Shown one piece after another: positions 11,638-22,293 of a DNA stretch of 58,000 bases. Below the pieces are notes generated by a model that saw only the letters and a program-made list of their open reading frames with translations, had not been told where the DNA came from and did not search any database. Made by a program: the position numbers and the translations under genes. The DNA comes from Adiantum capillus-veneris (Eukaryota > Streptophyta > Polypodiopsida > Polypodiales > Pteridaceae), in assembly GCA_014529385.2 (NCBI GenBank), contig CM043964.1, forward strand, positions 2,088,997-2,146,996, given 5' to 3'. Every line of letters begins with the position of its first letter. Within the stretch, counting starts at the first letter, position 1.

Positions 11638-12865
11638 TGCCGAAAGAAACTACACCACTACAGAGCGAGAAGGTTTAGGTATGATTTATGCAGTGAAGAA
11701 ATTTCGCTACTACCTTCTGGCCAACAAGTTTGTGTTCTATGTTGATTATCAAGCCTTGTTGTATCTAGTAAATAAACCTTGTTCCACAGGAAGAATTACA
11801 CGGTGGTTGTTAATTCGCCTTGAGTTTGATTTTACCATTGTGGTGAGACCTGGTAAAAGACATGTCATGGTTGATCATTTGTCTCGCATACCCAATGGTG
11901 AAGCCCCTACTGGAGTTGATGATGAATTGCCTGATACTTCTCTATTCCTAGTCAAAACCATACTTGAATGGAGTGAGAAGATTGTGAACTTTCTAGTTAA
12001 TGGTTTTCCACCCAAAGAGCTTCGTAAAGACAAAGCTCAAAAACTGTTAAAAGAATGTGAACCTTACTCTCTCATTGCGGGAACTCTCTACAGGCTAGGG
12101 AAGGATGATATTCTTAGACGTTATGCACGTGAGGATGAGTATTTATACATACTGCAAGAAGCCCACCTGGGTATAGCCGGAGGACATTTCTCAGGGGAAC
12201 TAGCAGCTAGAAAGGTGTTGCAATCAGGCTATTGGTGGCCAACCTTATTCAAGGATGCATCACTTTTTGCAAAAGGATGTGATGAATACCAACGTTACAA
12301 GATCACACAACGAAAGGATAGGATGCCCTTACATCCTGTTAAAGTGACTCAACCATTTGAAAAATGGGATTTGGAATTTGTAGGCCCAATTAGTCCAGCA
12401 GCTCGTAGCACTCAATCTCAATATATTATCGTTGCCACTGACTATGTGACAAAGTGGGCGGAAGCCAGGGCGACACGTAAGGCCGATGCGAGGTTAACTG
12501 CCAAGTTTCTCTTTGAGAACATTATTACAAGATTTGGTAATCCCTTTGAGATTGTGAGTGACAATGGTACTCATTTTATAAATGGAGTAATAAAAGAACT
12601 CACTACCAACTTTATGATAGCTCACCATAAATCTACACCTTATTATCCACAAGCAAATGGCCAAGCTGAGAGCACCAATAAGACCTTAATCTCTATCTTA
12701 ACCAAAAAGGTGGAAGCTCATCACATAGATTGGGATTTAAATCTTACATTAGCTCTATGGGCTTATCGTACTGCGTATAAAGTTGACATTAATTGCACAC
12801 CATTTAAGATGGTGTATGGCCAAGAAGCGGTTATGCCATGGGAGTTTGTCGTTCCTAGTCTTTGA
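11630..12865 (+). pseudogene. G1 RNase H C-terminal part and integrase
   Basis: The frame starts with the rest of RNase H (TTTEREGLGMIYAVKKFRYYL, HLSRIPNGE) and continues into integrase. The zinc-binding HHCC region reads HLGIAGGHFS ... CDEYQRYK, where the second Cys of CxxC is replaced by Tyr. The core has DLEFVGPI, VSDNGTHF and NGQAESTNKTL, giving the complete D,D(35)E triad. It ends at 12865; the following segment is in another frame. It would cut and join element cDNA ends, but this copy is a relic. Confidence 0.92.
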
Positions 12866-13411
12866 GTAGCTTCTCAAGAAGGTTGGGATGGTAACCCCTT
12901 AGTTGAGCGATTATATATCCTTGAAAGGCTAGATGAAGAGAGGCAATTAGCTGTGCAAAATGCACTTGTGGAGAAAGATAGGAGGAAGAAATGGTTTGAT
13001 TGTCATCTAAAGAACAAAGATATCAATGTTGGTGATAAAGTCCTTATGTATGGAGTGCGTAACGAAAAGAAAAAGTTGAAATATGCGGGAAAAGGACCAT
13101 ATAGATTATGTGAGATCACCCCACAAGGAACCATTTGTGTGGAGACTCTTGATGAAGTTGAAACCATTGGATTTCTCAATGGGAGCAAATTTAAAAGATA
13201 CTATGATCCTTTAAGCCAAGAGGAGTTGCGTGCCATCCATACAAAAAAGGCAGCCAAGGCACAAATAGAATTGAAGAAGATACAACCTCAAGCTGAGGCT
13301 AAGGAGCGACAACAACGTATAAGACGAAAACGAGAGGCTAACCTTGGAGTCACACATGCATTCCACGTTGAAATCGACGAGGATTGGTTGGACTCTGACA
13401 CACCTCTATGA
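12866..13411 (+). pseudogene. G1 integrase C-terminal region (GPY/F-like)
   Basis: The ORF at 12953-13411 carries NVGDKVLMYGVRNEKKKL, GKGPYRLCEITPQGT and LNGSKFKRYY, which fits the GPY/F domain at the C-terminal end of Ty3 integrases. A Lys/Gln/Glu-rich stretch follows (KKAAKAQIELKKIQ). A TGA at 12863-12865 separates it from the core. There is no chromodomain, so this is not a typical chromovirus. Confidence 0.75.
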
Positions 13412-13996
13412 TACCCTATTGAGCTAAACAACACCTATGGAAAAGTGCTATATAACGCTTTATTGGACACGGGTGCTAAATATAATCTGCTATCATATGG
13501 GGTGTGGTGTCAGTTAGGGAAGCCACCTCTATCTAAGAGTATTATCCAAGTCAAGGGTGTCAACAAGAAAAAAATTGTAGTTTTTGGAATGTGGCACACT
13601 TCTGTCAGTTATGACAATGGGGTTGTAGCTCAAGACTTTTTGGTCATGCCTATTAGAACTATGGAGGGTAATATAAATCTAGGACTCACATGGATGATAG
13701 CCACCAAATGCACTATTGATTGGGGGATAGGGGGTGTCACAACACAGAAACCAACTCTTAGCCCTGCCACGCAAGCTATAGTCCCTGAGATATTTCCTCT
13801 TAAGGAAATAAAACCCAAAACATTGCATGTCCAAGAGGTTGAACCATATGTCCCCATAGCCCAAGTCTCTAGATCTTCAACTGATGTAGCTGAAATAAAC
13901 CTTGAGACACACAAGACCCATCCCAATATAACAAAGAAAACATACAAGTGGGTCCCTAAAGCTTCTTTAGCAACCATAGCCAATGCTAAAAGATAG
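13412..13996 (+). pseudogene. G1 second aspartic-protease-like domain after the integrase
   Basis: The ORF at 13445-13996 encodes YNALLDTGAKYNLLSYGVW with a canonical DTG (Asp codon 13466-13468), then VKGVNKKKIVVFGMW and LGLTWMIA, the layout of a retropepsin fold. It lies downstream of integrase, whereas the element already has a DGG protease-like domain before RT. The C-terminal third (NITKKTYKWVPKASL) begins the W-[VI]-P-K tail. The function is unknown; it could be a second protease or a structural fold. It is absent from copy G1b, where this stretch is deleted up to KTHPNITKKTYKW. Confidence 0.65.
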
Positions 13997-14584
13997 GAGC
14001 CTGATAAGAGACGTCCCATTCACCCCAAGAAATGTAAAGAAATGTTGCGTTGGATTCCTAAAAAACTATTGGAAGCCCAAGGCTACTATGAAGGAAATGA
14101 TCAAATCTGGGTGCCAAAACGTAAATTGTGCTCTTACTTGTCACCGGGCCCATGTGAGCTCAATCCTGTGGCTCCAAAACAAATTGAAGATCGTGGAAAG
14201 GAAAAAATCACGGAATACGACACACCCGCTCCAGAGCTAGTTTGGGTACCAAAGAAAGAACGATTTGTTCCACCTAGCTCAGGAACACAGAAAGCAAATG
14301 AAGCTTCTTGCTCTTCATGTAGTTCCTATACGGAAATAGAAGCTTCGACACAACCTCCACCTACCATTGTACATATCCATACAAGCAAGAAAGAGTTTAC
14401 ACCTCCCGTTGTAAGTTCACCACCTACAACGATGTTGCAAATAAAATCATGGGAGAGTACCTTACCACCCTTACAACTAGATGAAACGCATAGAGCGGTC
14501 GAAAACTATTGGTTAAAGCCTTCACCTATAACAACTTGGAACAACTGGTTTCAAAGGGTGATGACATCATTTCAAACGGTATGA
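13997..14584 (+). pseudogene. G1 tail ORF with W-[VI]-P-K repeats
   Basis: Not a family I recognise. After a frame break near 13995 the frame at 14042-14584 continues with RWIPKKLL, IWVPKRKL and VWVPKKERFVPPS, following KWVPKASL in the preceding ORF. The rest is Ser/Pro/Thr-rich with two CSSC-like bits. The same tail is found in G1b (48776-49456) with the motifs in the same order, so it belongs to the family. It ends a few bases before the first polypurine tract (14592-14605). Confidence 0.65.
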
Positions 14585-14591
14585 TCTACCC

Positions 14592-14605
14592 AAGGAAGGG
14601 GGGAG
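14592..14605 (+). promoter_or_regulatory. First polypurine tract of G1, possibly internal
   Basis: AAGGAAGGGGGGAG is followed by TGTTTGTTGAC, like a PPT/LTR junction, with a TATA-like TATATATAAAG at 14685-14695. The same tract is kept in G1b at 48709-48723. A second tract at 20377-20389 precedes what I take as the real 3' LTR, so this one may be a central tract or mark an older, shorter LTR. Confidence 0.5.
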
Positions 14606-15319
14606 TGTTTGTTGACATCCATCATTCACTTGCTTCCCTCTCAACCTTTCTCCCTGACCTCTTAATCTCCAATCTTAGGGAATGTATATATAAAGCCTTA
14701 TACTCACAAAAACAAGATAAAAAAGTAAAAGAGCAAGAGCCATAACACAAAATCATAAAAACACATTATGCACAAGAACACGACCCTTGTAATATTTGCA
14801 CTCTAACCATCATCTATTTGCGTGTACAGATATGGATAGTATGCTAGAGTCATCCACTCCTGCCTTGGGTGAGAGGTACCCTCGTTACTTTTCATAAATG
14901 TTTCACATGGTCTTTCCGGTGCTTGCATGTAAATGGGATTTGGTAAGTACGCTAGCATGTGAGAGGAATTTTGAGGAGTTAGAGTGGTTGATACGTCTCT
15001 TGACCACGACTGATCCATACTTAGTAGAGAGTGTTTCTTCCATTGCACAAGCCTATCCTTTTGACCAAGATGACTATAGGCGTCTAGTGACCTTCTTAGT
15101 AAACATGGGTACCTATGATGAAGAAGAAGATTTACATGACTACACGGATGGCACATATGGTCTCATGGATGATGACTTTGTTTATCTCGACGACGAGGAT
15201 AGGGGTTTAGCCTTAGGGTTTCTCCCCAATCTCTACAATATCCTATTCCCTCGACTCTCTAGGGGGAGTGCAAATAATTAAGTTAGGATTCCTTATGTTT
15301 TTTTTGTTGTGTTCAATAA
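14606..15319 (+). other. G1 3' region, first part, with a small acidic ORF
   Basis: The first 75 bases match G1b (48708 downwards); from about 14682 the two copies differ. ATG 14832 to TAA 15281 reads as an ORF with one internal stop at about 14895-14897. It encodes an acidic peptide (YDEEEDLHDYTDG, DDDFVYLDDEDRG) that I do not recognise. Another purine run (TAGGGGGAGTG) follows it at about 15258. This part is missing from G1b, so it may be a family variant or an older insertion. Confidence 0.4.
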
Positions 15320-15508
15320 TGAAGGGGATCGGGGAGCACCACAGACGGAGAGTGAGAGAGAGAAGGAGATACACACACGATGTGGGTGGGGAGACTGTGA
15401 AGTGGCAGCTCCCCCTATACAATATACTCACTATAAGTATAGGGTAACAGTGGGCGGGCGCCCATGACCTGGGCGACCGGTCAAGGCACATAGGCCTTAA
15501 ACCCAACA
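15320..15508 (-). repeat. N1 3' LTR
   Basis: 189 bp. Plus-strand reading starts TGAAGGGGATCGG and ends TTAAACCCAACA. It includes CCCTATAC (15413-15420) and GTATAGGG (15437-15444), an 8-bp inverted repeat around a TATA-like segment. Confidence 0.93.
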
Positions 15509-15536
15509 ACCTCCCACTTAAAGGCCAATGTGCCTT
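15483..15536 (-). promoter_or_regulatory. N1 polypurine tract inside an inverted repeat
   Basis: On the minus strand AAGTGGGAGG precedes the TGTTGGG LTR start. AAGGCACATAGGCCTT (15483-15498, inside U3) pairs with AAGGCCAATGTGCCTT (15521-15536, internal) over 16 bp with one mismatch, leaving a 22-nt loop with tract and U3 start. This is the same architecture as in C1 with different arm sequences. Confidence 0.8.
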
Positions 15537-15964
15537 TAAGCAAGATCTACTAGTGTACAACTAATAGAAGGTAAGAGATTCTCTCAACCTATGCCCACTG
15601 ACTCTCGATGAGCTAGTGCATCCGGCTCTACTGATAGACAAACATCCCATTGTGCGGAAGCCACACAGAGCTATCTCCAAGCTCTGCAAAGAGTCTACAA
15701 GAGCTCATGCACTCCTGCAAGTATCGGTCCAATACCTGCAAACCTCCCCTATGCTCTGTCGAGATCAGCCATCGAACGACTGATCAACCCTGCTGCAAAT
15801 TCTCCCACTATAGCTGCTATGTCAGGCCTCGAGATCAGCATCTCGTACATGAGGACACCGAACTTTGATGCAACCCTGGCAACCTCTGTCACCTCCAACT
15901 CAGAACTCAACTCATGGCAATCATGTCCCCTATCATAGAGACCATGGCACTCTGACTCCGAGCT

Positions 15965-17247
15965 CTAGAGTGACTCCTCGTGCCCACCACATATCACATG
16001 TGTACCAAGAGTATCCATCTGTCCTGAATCTGCATCAAGCTCTGGCATAAGCATATCAAGAAATGACTCCACAATAGCCGACATCTCAGCATCCATGTGA
16101 GTCATCTCTGTCATCACCTCCGATGACTCATCCTGTTGTGACTCACTAGAGCTGCCCCGCTCTACCTGTGCATCCGTAGACACAACCTGCACAACAAGGT
16201 CACTGCTCTGCACTCCATGCAAAGCGTCCTGCAACCCACAAGCAAAAGAGACTCGCCTGCTCTCTCGCTCTCTACCTGGCTGCATGATCACAGAGACAAC
16301 ACTGTCTCTCCCATGATCCACATGCAATGGGTAACCTGTACCACTCATGGCACCTCTCGCAATCACTAGCGAACCCAAATGCATCACAAAATCTCGCTCT
16401 CGTAGCGAAATCTGACATCCACAATCTCTAAGCTGACCAATCGAGATCAAACTCACTCTCAAATCTGGTATATAGCGCACATGTCGTAACAAGTAAGATA
16501 CACCACTCCGTAATGACAGTCTCACATCTCCTGCACCTGCTATCGCATGCACCGATCCATCGGTCAAACGTACACTGCCAAGCATCCCGCTAGAATAGCT
16601 ACAAAACCATTCACAATGCGACGTGACATGAAACATAGCATCTGCGTCTAGCAACCACTGCGAAGGGAGTGAACTATCCACATGTATAGCATCTCGTGCA
16701 TAGCTCGAGGTAAAAGTGACATCCCCGTCACTAGTATACTCCGACACTACATCTGCCTCAATTGTCAAAGCAACTGAGTCCATGGCATCACTACATACAT
16801 CTCTGAGACTGCCATGTCTCCTACGATGTTGCATACGACAAAAACAGCGTCGTCTAACGTGTCCAAAATGACCACAATACCAACATATCACCTGTCGGCG
16901 TACTCGTGAATGTACATGTCTCACACGAGTCCTTGATGACTCAGATCTATCATACATATCATGTAATCTGCGCCAAAGTTCTCTCGAAGTAGTCTCATAC
17001 ATAACAAGAGCATATACAGATTCCGCAAGGTGCAAGGAGAGCGTGGATAGTGCCATCTCCTCTAGCTCCTGCCATTGATCGTCAGACATGTTTGAAGGTC
17101 TACTTGCATCACCACTCAATGGTCGATGCAACCCTCGTTGTGTCAATGCATCAAGCATACAATCTCTCCATGCCGCAAAGTCTGACCCATCAAACACACG
17201 TATCTATGAGAGGTCACAATCTGATCGATCACCTATCTCTGCCATGA
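15965..17247 (-). pseudogene. N1 shortened gag with knuckle and altered protease site
   Basis: The open frame from 17197 to 15965 (410 codons) resembles copia gag (FAAWRDCMLDAL, LSLHLAESVYALV, RRLHDMYDRS). It then jumps after few residues to a CCHC knuckle CWYCGHFGHVRRRC, so the middle of gag seems deleted. The protease-like part keeps hydrophobic spacing (LRHVRYIPDLRVSLISIGQL), but the active site reads LLDADAMFHVT where DSGAS is expected. An ATG at about 17245 starts the natural frame, which has a TAG at about 17205-17207, so either translation starts later or the copy is dead. Expected role: RNA binding or particle assembly without processing. Confidence 0.75.
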
Positions 17248-18870
17248 GCACAAGTAGCAATCTAGATAGCAAAACCACCTCACCAACAACACCTGGAAAC
17301 TGTCTAAAAATATGGCTAGAAACATAATGTAAAACCTGTGAGACACACTCCAAAATAGAGCTCCCGCAATGTCAATACAAGCCTCGCCTGCTCTAGTATC
17401 ACACTGCAATCTGTGAGCTAATCACCAAGCCCACACTGTGCGGTATCGATGCATACACACGCACAAATCTCCCACCTGCAGAGAACACCGCACGCAAATG
17501 CTGAGTGCAACCCGCAATCTCTACCTAGATCGCATAAATGATGCGCATAAAACTCCTGGGAAAATTTCGCCAGAGTTTCGACGCACGATGGCTATCAACA
17601 CAAAATAACTATTGTCCTACAAGCTCAATGCAATGAGCAATCAATGCACATCAAACTACACTCAACATACATGCATAAGCTCTGCAAAACTATGGCAAAC
17701 AATGCTCGAGATCACAAGACTCTCCCACCTGAGAGCAAACCACTGTCTCAAGCAAAGAAAGATACACAACTCCTCACTCTTGCGAGAGTGGATACAAAAA
17801 CACAAAGCTGTGTCCAAACTGACAAAATTTGTCAAAGTGAGAGTAAACACTCAATCACAAACTATGGCGAGAATTTGGGAAAAATCCGACAGAGTTTCCC
17901 CTGAAAACTAAGCAAAAACTCAAGTACAATCTCTACCATAAACCATAACACTACTCAATGTCAATGAGTAGAAATGCCAAAATGGCTCCACATTTTCACA
18001 TACAATGGCAATCCGCACTCAACTTACATCAACGGAGTGACCGCGCATAAGCAAGCGCCAAAAGATTTGCAATCCGGAAACTTGATCAATGCGAAAACAA
18101 TGCTCTCAAGAGAGCTCACCGGCACTTGAAAGTGCGCGCGAAAATGCATGTATAATGGGCGTCAATCATGCGCCATAACCATATGCAAACCATCCGCAAA
18201 GACCATGAATCCAAGCACAAAATCACTGCCAAAGTATCCTGTGAAAACCAGTGAAAGAAGCTCCACCTGTGTGCTCCAAAAAACTGTGTCTCTCAAGAGA
18301 CCGCCTCGGTGGTGTGTAAACGCCTCCGTACTTCGTTGCCCAAGTCTACCAAAAACCCTCAAACCACAAGCTTAACACAAGCTCCAATTGCATCTTCAGC
18401 TCAGAATTTATGCACTCAATTTCAAGCATCTCCTGTGCTTCCAAAAGTGCATCAAACTCGCACACAATGCGACAATAGAAAATCTGGAATTTCTGTATAC
18501 AGTCAGTCTGAGCTGAATATCAGCAAAATGGCGAGGAATTTGCAAAAAGTTTCTTCTGTAAAAATGTAGACCACATCGAAACGGATGGGCTTGGCGAATA
18601 GAATTCTCATATCTGCATTCTACAAGGAGAAAAACGAATCTGAAAACAGTGCTGCTGTGCACACAATTTTAGGGCAGCACCTTCACTAACACATAATCTT
18701 CCACACTCCTTTCTGAGCTTCCACAAGAGCATACATCACTCTCAACTGAGCTCACAAGCTCCCATTGCATTCTCACAGCAAGTCTTCTGCTTTCTTGATC
18801 TCTCTACCGTCGAGAGCGAGCGAGCTATCGCCTCGAAGCTCTCAAAGCGGTCCTGCTCTCCGCGGTCACC
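17248..18870 (-). other. N1 leader region, non-coding
   Basis: About 1.6 kb between PBS and gag without a credible ORF on either strand. It holds two copies (17555-17580 and 17875-17902, minus strand) of the GAAACTCTG...TTTTCCC hairpin motif that also occurs in the leaders of C1 and T1. No other recognisable feature. Confidence 0.6.
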
Positions 18871-18874
18871 ATAG

Positions 18875-18886
18875 CTCTGATACCAA
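18875..18886 (-). promoter_or_regulatory. N1 primer binding site
   Basis: GCTCTGATACCA on the plus strand is TGGTATCAGAGC on the element strand, complementary to initiator methionyl-tRNA. It lies next to the 5' LTR of N1. Confidence 0.93.
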
Positions 18887-18887
18887 T

Positions 18888-19076
18888 TGAAGGGGATCGG
18901 GGAGCACCACAGACGGAGAGTGAGAGAGAGAAGGAGATACACACACGATGTGGGTGGGGAGACTGTGAAGTGGCACCTCCCCCTATACAATATACTCACT
19001 ATAAGTATAGGGTAACAGTGGGCGGGCGCCCATGACCTGGGCGACCGGTCAAGGCACATAGGCCTTAAACCCAACA
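18888..19076 (-). repeat. N1 5' LTR
   Basis: 189 bp, identical to the 3' LTR except one base (GGCAC against GGCAG). It is followed by the AATAA target duplication at 19077-19081. Confidence 0.93.
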
Positions 19077-19081
19077 AATAA

Positions 19082-20389
19082 GTGTTGGTACCTTTTCCCA
19101 CTGATATGCCTCCTAGAGGTATTCTTTGTGTTTCTTAGTGTGTACATGAATGTGTTGCTGTTGTTAGGATTTGGACCTTCATAGGATCTTTCTCTCATTC
19201 ACACTTCAAATCAAGCGCGACCATCGACACAAACAAGTGTTTCTTGTCCATTAGTATTGCCCCTTATCTTTTTGCATCTATGTTTGTCTCCTTTGATTGT
19301 GATTGGTAGCATAATATTCAGCGCATTTGCTTAGTACCAAACATTAAATTCAATGAATTTTTTGTCATAATCACTTGCCTAGATTTAAAAATCAAGCAGT
19401 CCAACTAAGCTAGTTTGACCAAGTTAGGTGTTAGAGATCTTCTCTTAATACCATGGGGAATGCCTTCCTAATAATCAATGGTTACTTAGGTTCTTAATCC
19501 AATTTAGGCAGCATTGTGTGAAATGTACTAGGGCTTTCTAGTGGGCTTGACCCTATTGACCTTTAGCTTAAGTATTATAAAGGGAGTTTACTTGTGTGAT
19601 GAGCCTGGGGAGGTGTATCAGTGTTATATGACCCCCCAAAGTTACAAAATTAAAATGCTGAAAATGAACAAACAAAAAATCAAAGTGCCACATTGTAAAA
19701 TCTTAAGCTGGAAGAGAAATCTCAGCTTGATTGGGTACTTCACTCACATGTATCGCCTATGGTACTAGAGCCCTAGAGGTTCCCAGTGTGGGCGCTTTTT
19801 CTTGAAAAGCAAAAAACCCAAGGCATACAAAATAAGCACACACATCGAAATTGAATCACTGTGAAAAGACTTTGGGGGGTCAAAGAAAAGGTAATCAGCC
19901 AGGCGATGATTTCATGAGAGATTCCTTTTATCGTAGCTTAACTACAAGGTCTTCTAGGTATAGCCTCTAGTCAGCCCTCGAACATGAAATACTTGGCTCT
20001 CGCGATTAAACAACTTAATTGACCAGAGAAAATCAAGAAGCTTACCCATGGTATTAATAGTCGATCTTTAGTGCCTTTTGACCGTTAAATTAGCTATCCT
20101 AGACTTGTTTAATTTTTTACCTTTACAACTGTTTATGCGTTTGATTATATTGCAATTTAATGTTTATTGCTGACAAAAGGTTTAAATTTTGTTACCAATC
20201 AAATTACCTGCCTACAACTGCATATGCTTTTTAATTGCTTATGAGAATGCAGTTACTGTGCCAATGTTGTTTGATTTTGTAGTGACTGAAGAAGGCTAAG
20301 GACATTCATCTCAAATTCTCTTCCACCTCAACAAACGAGCTTCAACTCAATAGCTTCCGAGGACGGAATCTGCATCAGGAAGGGGGGCA
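19082..20389 (+). other. G1 3' non-coding region, second part
   Basis: About 1.3 kb, AT-rich, without a credible ORF. It aligns along its whole length with 47136-48430 of G1b in opposite orientation, so it belongs to the G1 family and not to the host site. It ends in the second polypurine tract AGGAAGGGGGGCA (20377-20389). Confidence 0.7.
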
Positions 20390-20977
20390 TGTTAACCCTC
20401 ACGGCTCACGGACACCATATCACCTATGATGGACATTGTATTATTTACTTGGTAGAGTCAGGTACCGGGCTTGTCGGTCCAATAGGAAAAGGGTAAGAGT
20501 GATCACCGATGAGAGGCACACTCTAACTGGAACATTCAAGGGATTAGTTGGCTAAGCATCGGCGCCCAAGTGTGAATGGGCCGAGCTCATATAAAAGTCA
20601 ACTAAACCTAAAATTCACTCATTCTCTCATTTGTGCAATAGAAGAGTGCTCTTGCTCCATCTCCATCTTCTTCTTCTTCATCTCCTCGTGTGTGTGTGTA
20701 TGCGTGAGAGAGAGAGGGAGAGAGAAAGAGAGTGTGTGCGATCGAGCATTGCGACGACGGCACAACGGTAGCGAGGCGGTTGAGCGCGGCGTAGCGGCGT
20801 CTCCTTCTTCTTCGCGGCGAGGAATCCTCCACGAAGCAAGCGTAGAGTGGTGAGCGACACACCATCGCCTTCTTTGAGCTTACTAGTTTAGGCTTGTTGT
20901 GTGCTTGAAGCCATTTGTGGCTCGCACACGGTGTATCGGCAAGTTCCTTGCATTGACACGTGCGACATAAGCGCACA
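20390..20977 (+). repeat. G1 3' LTR
   Basis: The LTR starts TGTTAACCCTCACG after a polypurine tract and ends GCGCACA; the limits come from alignment with G1b (46548-47135, also 588 bp). It carries a TATA box, TATAAAA at 20590-20596, and a GA/GT-rich stretch near 20690-20735. In G1b the TATA has changed to TATGAAA and the CT/GA stretch has expanded. No 5' LTR is in the window. Confidence 0.75.
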
Positions 20978-21999
20978 AAGAAAAATTTCAAGAGTCTTTG
21001 GTAGCCAATTACACCATCATAAACAAAACTTCAAGAGCCTACAAATTGCCAATGATTAGCATTAGACAAAATCTTTGCTAAAGGTCTTTATAGTTTACCT
21101 CCTTATTCTTGCAAGTTCTATTAAGAAAGGCCCTCTTCCTAGAAAACGCCATGTTCTTAGCCGCAAAAGAGGCCACATATTCTGCCCTAGCCGCTTTAAG
21201 CTTTTTCGAGATGTGCACCCTTTTGATAGGATCGACTATAGTACTCATCCGAGCAATTTACTTATACCTTGGTATATCCCGATAATAATAGACAAATCAT
21301 TTTTGGCTTTATTAGCATCAAAACCGTCATATACACATGTATACAAGAAAACCCTGATAGATTCTGCCATAATTTTGAGAACCACTAGCAAGTAAATGGC
21401 CGGATTCCAACGAACTTCCGAGGAACCCAAGATTCTCACTATCCAGACGCTATATGAAGTAATCAAACATGCTACGGTAACATGCCGAGACAGTAAGGAA
21501 CCACCCAAACCAGTTTATAAGAAAAAAAGAATATAAATATATACCCTTAATCTGGTCCTTCCAAAGTGACTCCCTCTTACTCCTTGTAGCAAAAGATACC
21601 AGGAGATAAAGCAAACCTATAAACAACAAATCATGTCTATGTTCCCAGACATATTGTCCATGTCCAAAATAACCAAAAATTATAATAAAACATATGTTTT
21701 ATATTCGGAAATAGGTAATTCTATAGAGTCTCGGTAACCATATCAACCTAGCTATGTCATCCATTGTTTTGAGGAGTCATAAGTTAGCAGAATTTCATTA
21801 GACCTCCATAAACAAGAACACAAACAACAATTTATGCTGAGGTACAGCATGAGTACAGCATCAGCCAAGAAAACCCAATGCTGAGCTATACCTGCTAAAC
21901 TAGAAGGCTAATTACCAGGTTATCAATAGAAACCAAAAGCAGCCCCATATCAGCAACATAAATGGTAGTGGTGCCTTATATCAGGTTAAGTGAGCCTTA
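20978..21999. other. Non-coding stretch, nothing firm
   Basis: About 1 kb between G1 and the tandem repeat around T1. The ORFs here have no recognisable motif. A minus-strand segment near 21070-21200 reads AARAEYVASFAAKNM, faintly like a copia RNase H block, but there is too little to call. Confidence 0.5.
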
Positions 22000-22293
22000 G
22001 GTCGAGACTAAATGGAGCTAAAGATTTTAGTGTAAAACCCATGTCTGCTTAGGAAGAAGCCAAAAGGGTGGTCACATTAGCATACTAGTAAAAAGTACTC
22101 ACCCAAAAGCATCTACTCAACATATCAACCCAAGGCATTCCTCGGAAAAACAACTTAGCCCAAACTGATCAGGCCAGCACATATACATGAAGGCAGGTTT
22201 TCTCAACAGATTCTTGCATGCATGTTATCAAACAAACAAGTGAGAAGTTTTACCATACCAAGCAACCCACCAATCCAATTCTCAATAAACCGT
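22000..22293 (+). repeat. Diverged tandem repeat, copy A, interrupted by T1
   Basis: CTTAGGTCGAGACTAAATGG ... CCATACCAAGCAACCCACC ... is repeated with divergence at 28035-28400 and again, shorter, at 28456-28730. T1 sits between copies A and B. No ORF. Confidence 0.7.

Larger units (their letters stand above)
15320..19076 (-). mobile_element. Non-autonomous copia-like element N1, very young
   Basis: This 3757-bp minus-strand element has 189-bp LTRs that differ at one base (15408 against the matching base near 18976), TSD AATAA (15315-15319 and 19077-19081), a PBS and a PPT. It codes only for a shortened gag with a protease remnant; no integrase, RT or RNase H is recognisable. LTR ends (TGTTGGG...CCTTCA), PBS and PPT match C1, so a C1-like autonomous relative is the likely helper. 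The near-identical LTRs show that it moved recently without its own pol. Confidence 0.9.
1..20977 (+). mobile_element. Ty3/gypsy LTR retrotransposon G1, 5' end outside window, split by two insertions
   Basis: The order gag, zinc knuckles, protease, RT, RNase H, integrase, second protease-like domain, tail ORF, long 3' non-coding region, polypurine tract and 3' LTR defines one element. Copia C1 (4137-9683) and N1 (15320-19076) are later insertions, each with its own 5-bp target duplication. RT before RNase H before integrase is the Ty3 order; no chromodomain is seen after the integrase. A deleted copy of the same family lies at 46548-51690 on the other strand, and that comparison defines the family's 3' end. 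The element is dead: a gag frameshift, stops in the pol linker, an RNase H frameshift and two insertions. Confidence 0.85.

Noticed and set aside
10585-12865. G1 as a chromovirus
   Set aside because: No chromodomain after the GPY/F-like region; a protease-like domain follows instead.
15965-17247. N1 ORF as a host gene with a zinc finger
   Set aside because: It lies inside near-identical LTRs with PBS and PPT, and has copia gag motifs.
21075-21395. 106-codon ORF as a gene
   Set aside because: No motif and no splicing or promoter context. The opposite strand has a faint copia-like phrase only.
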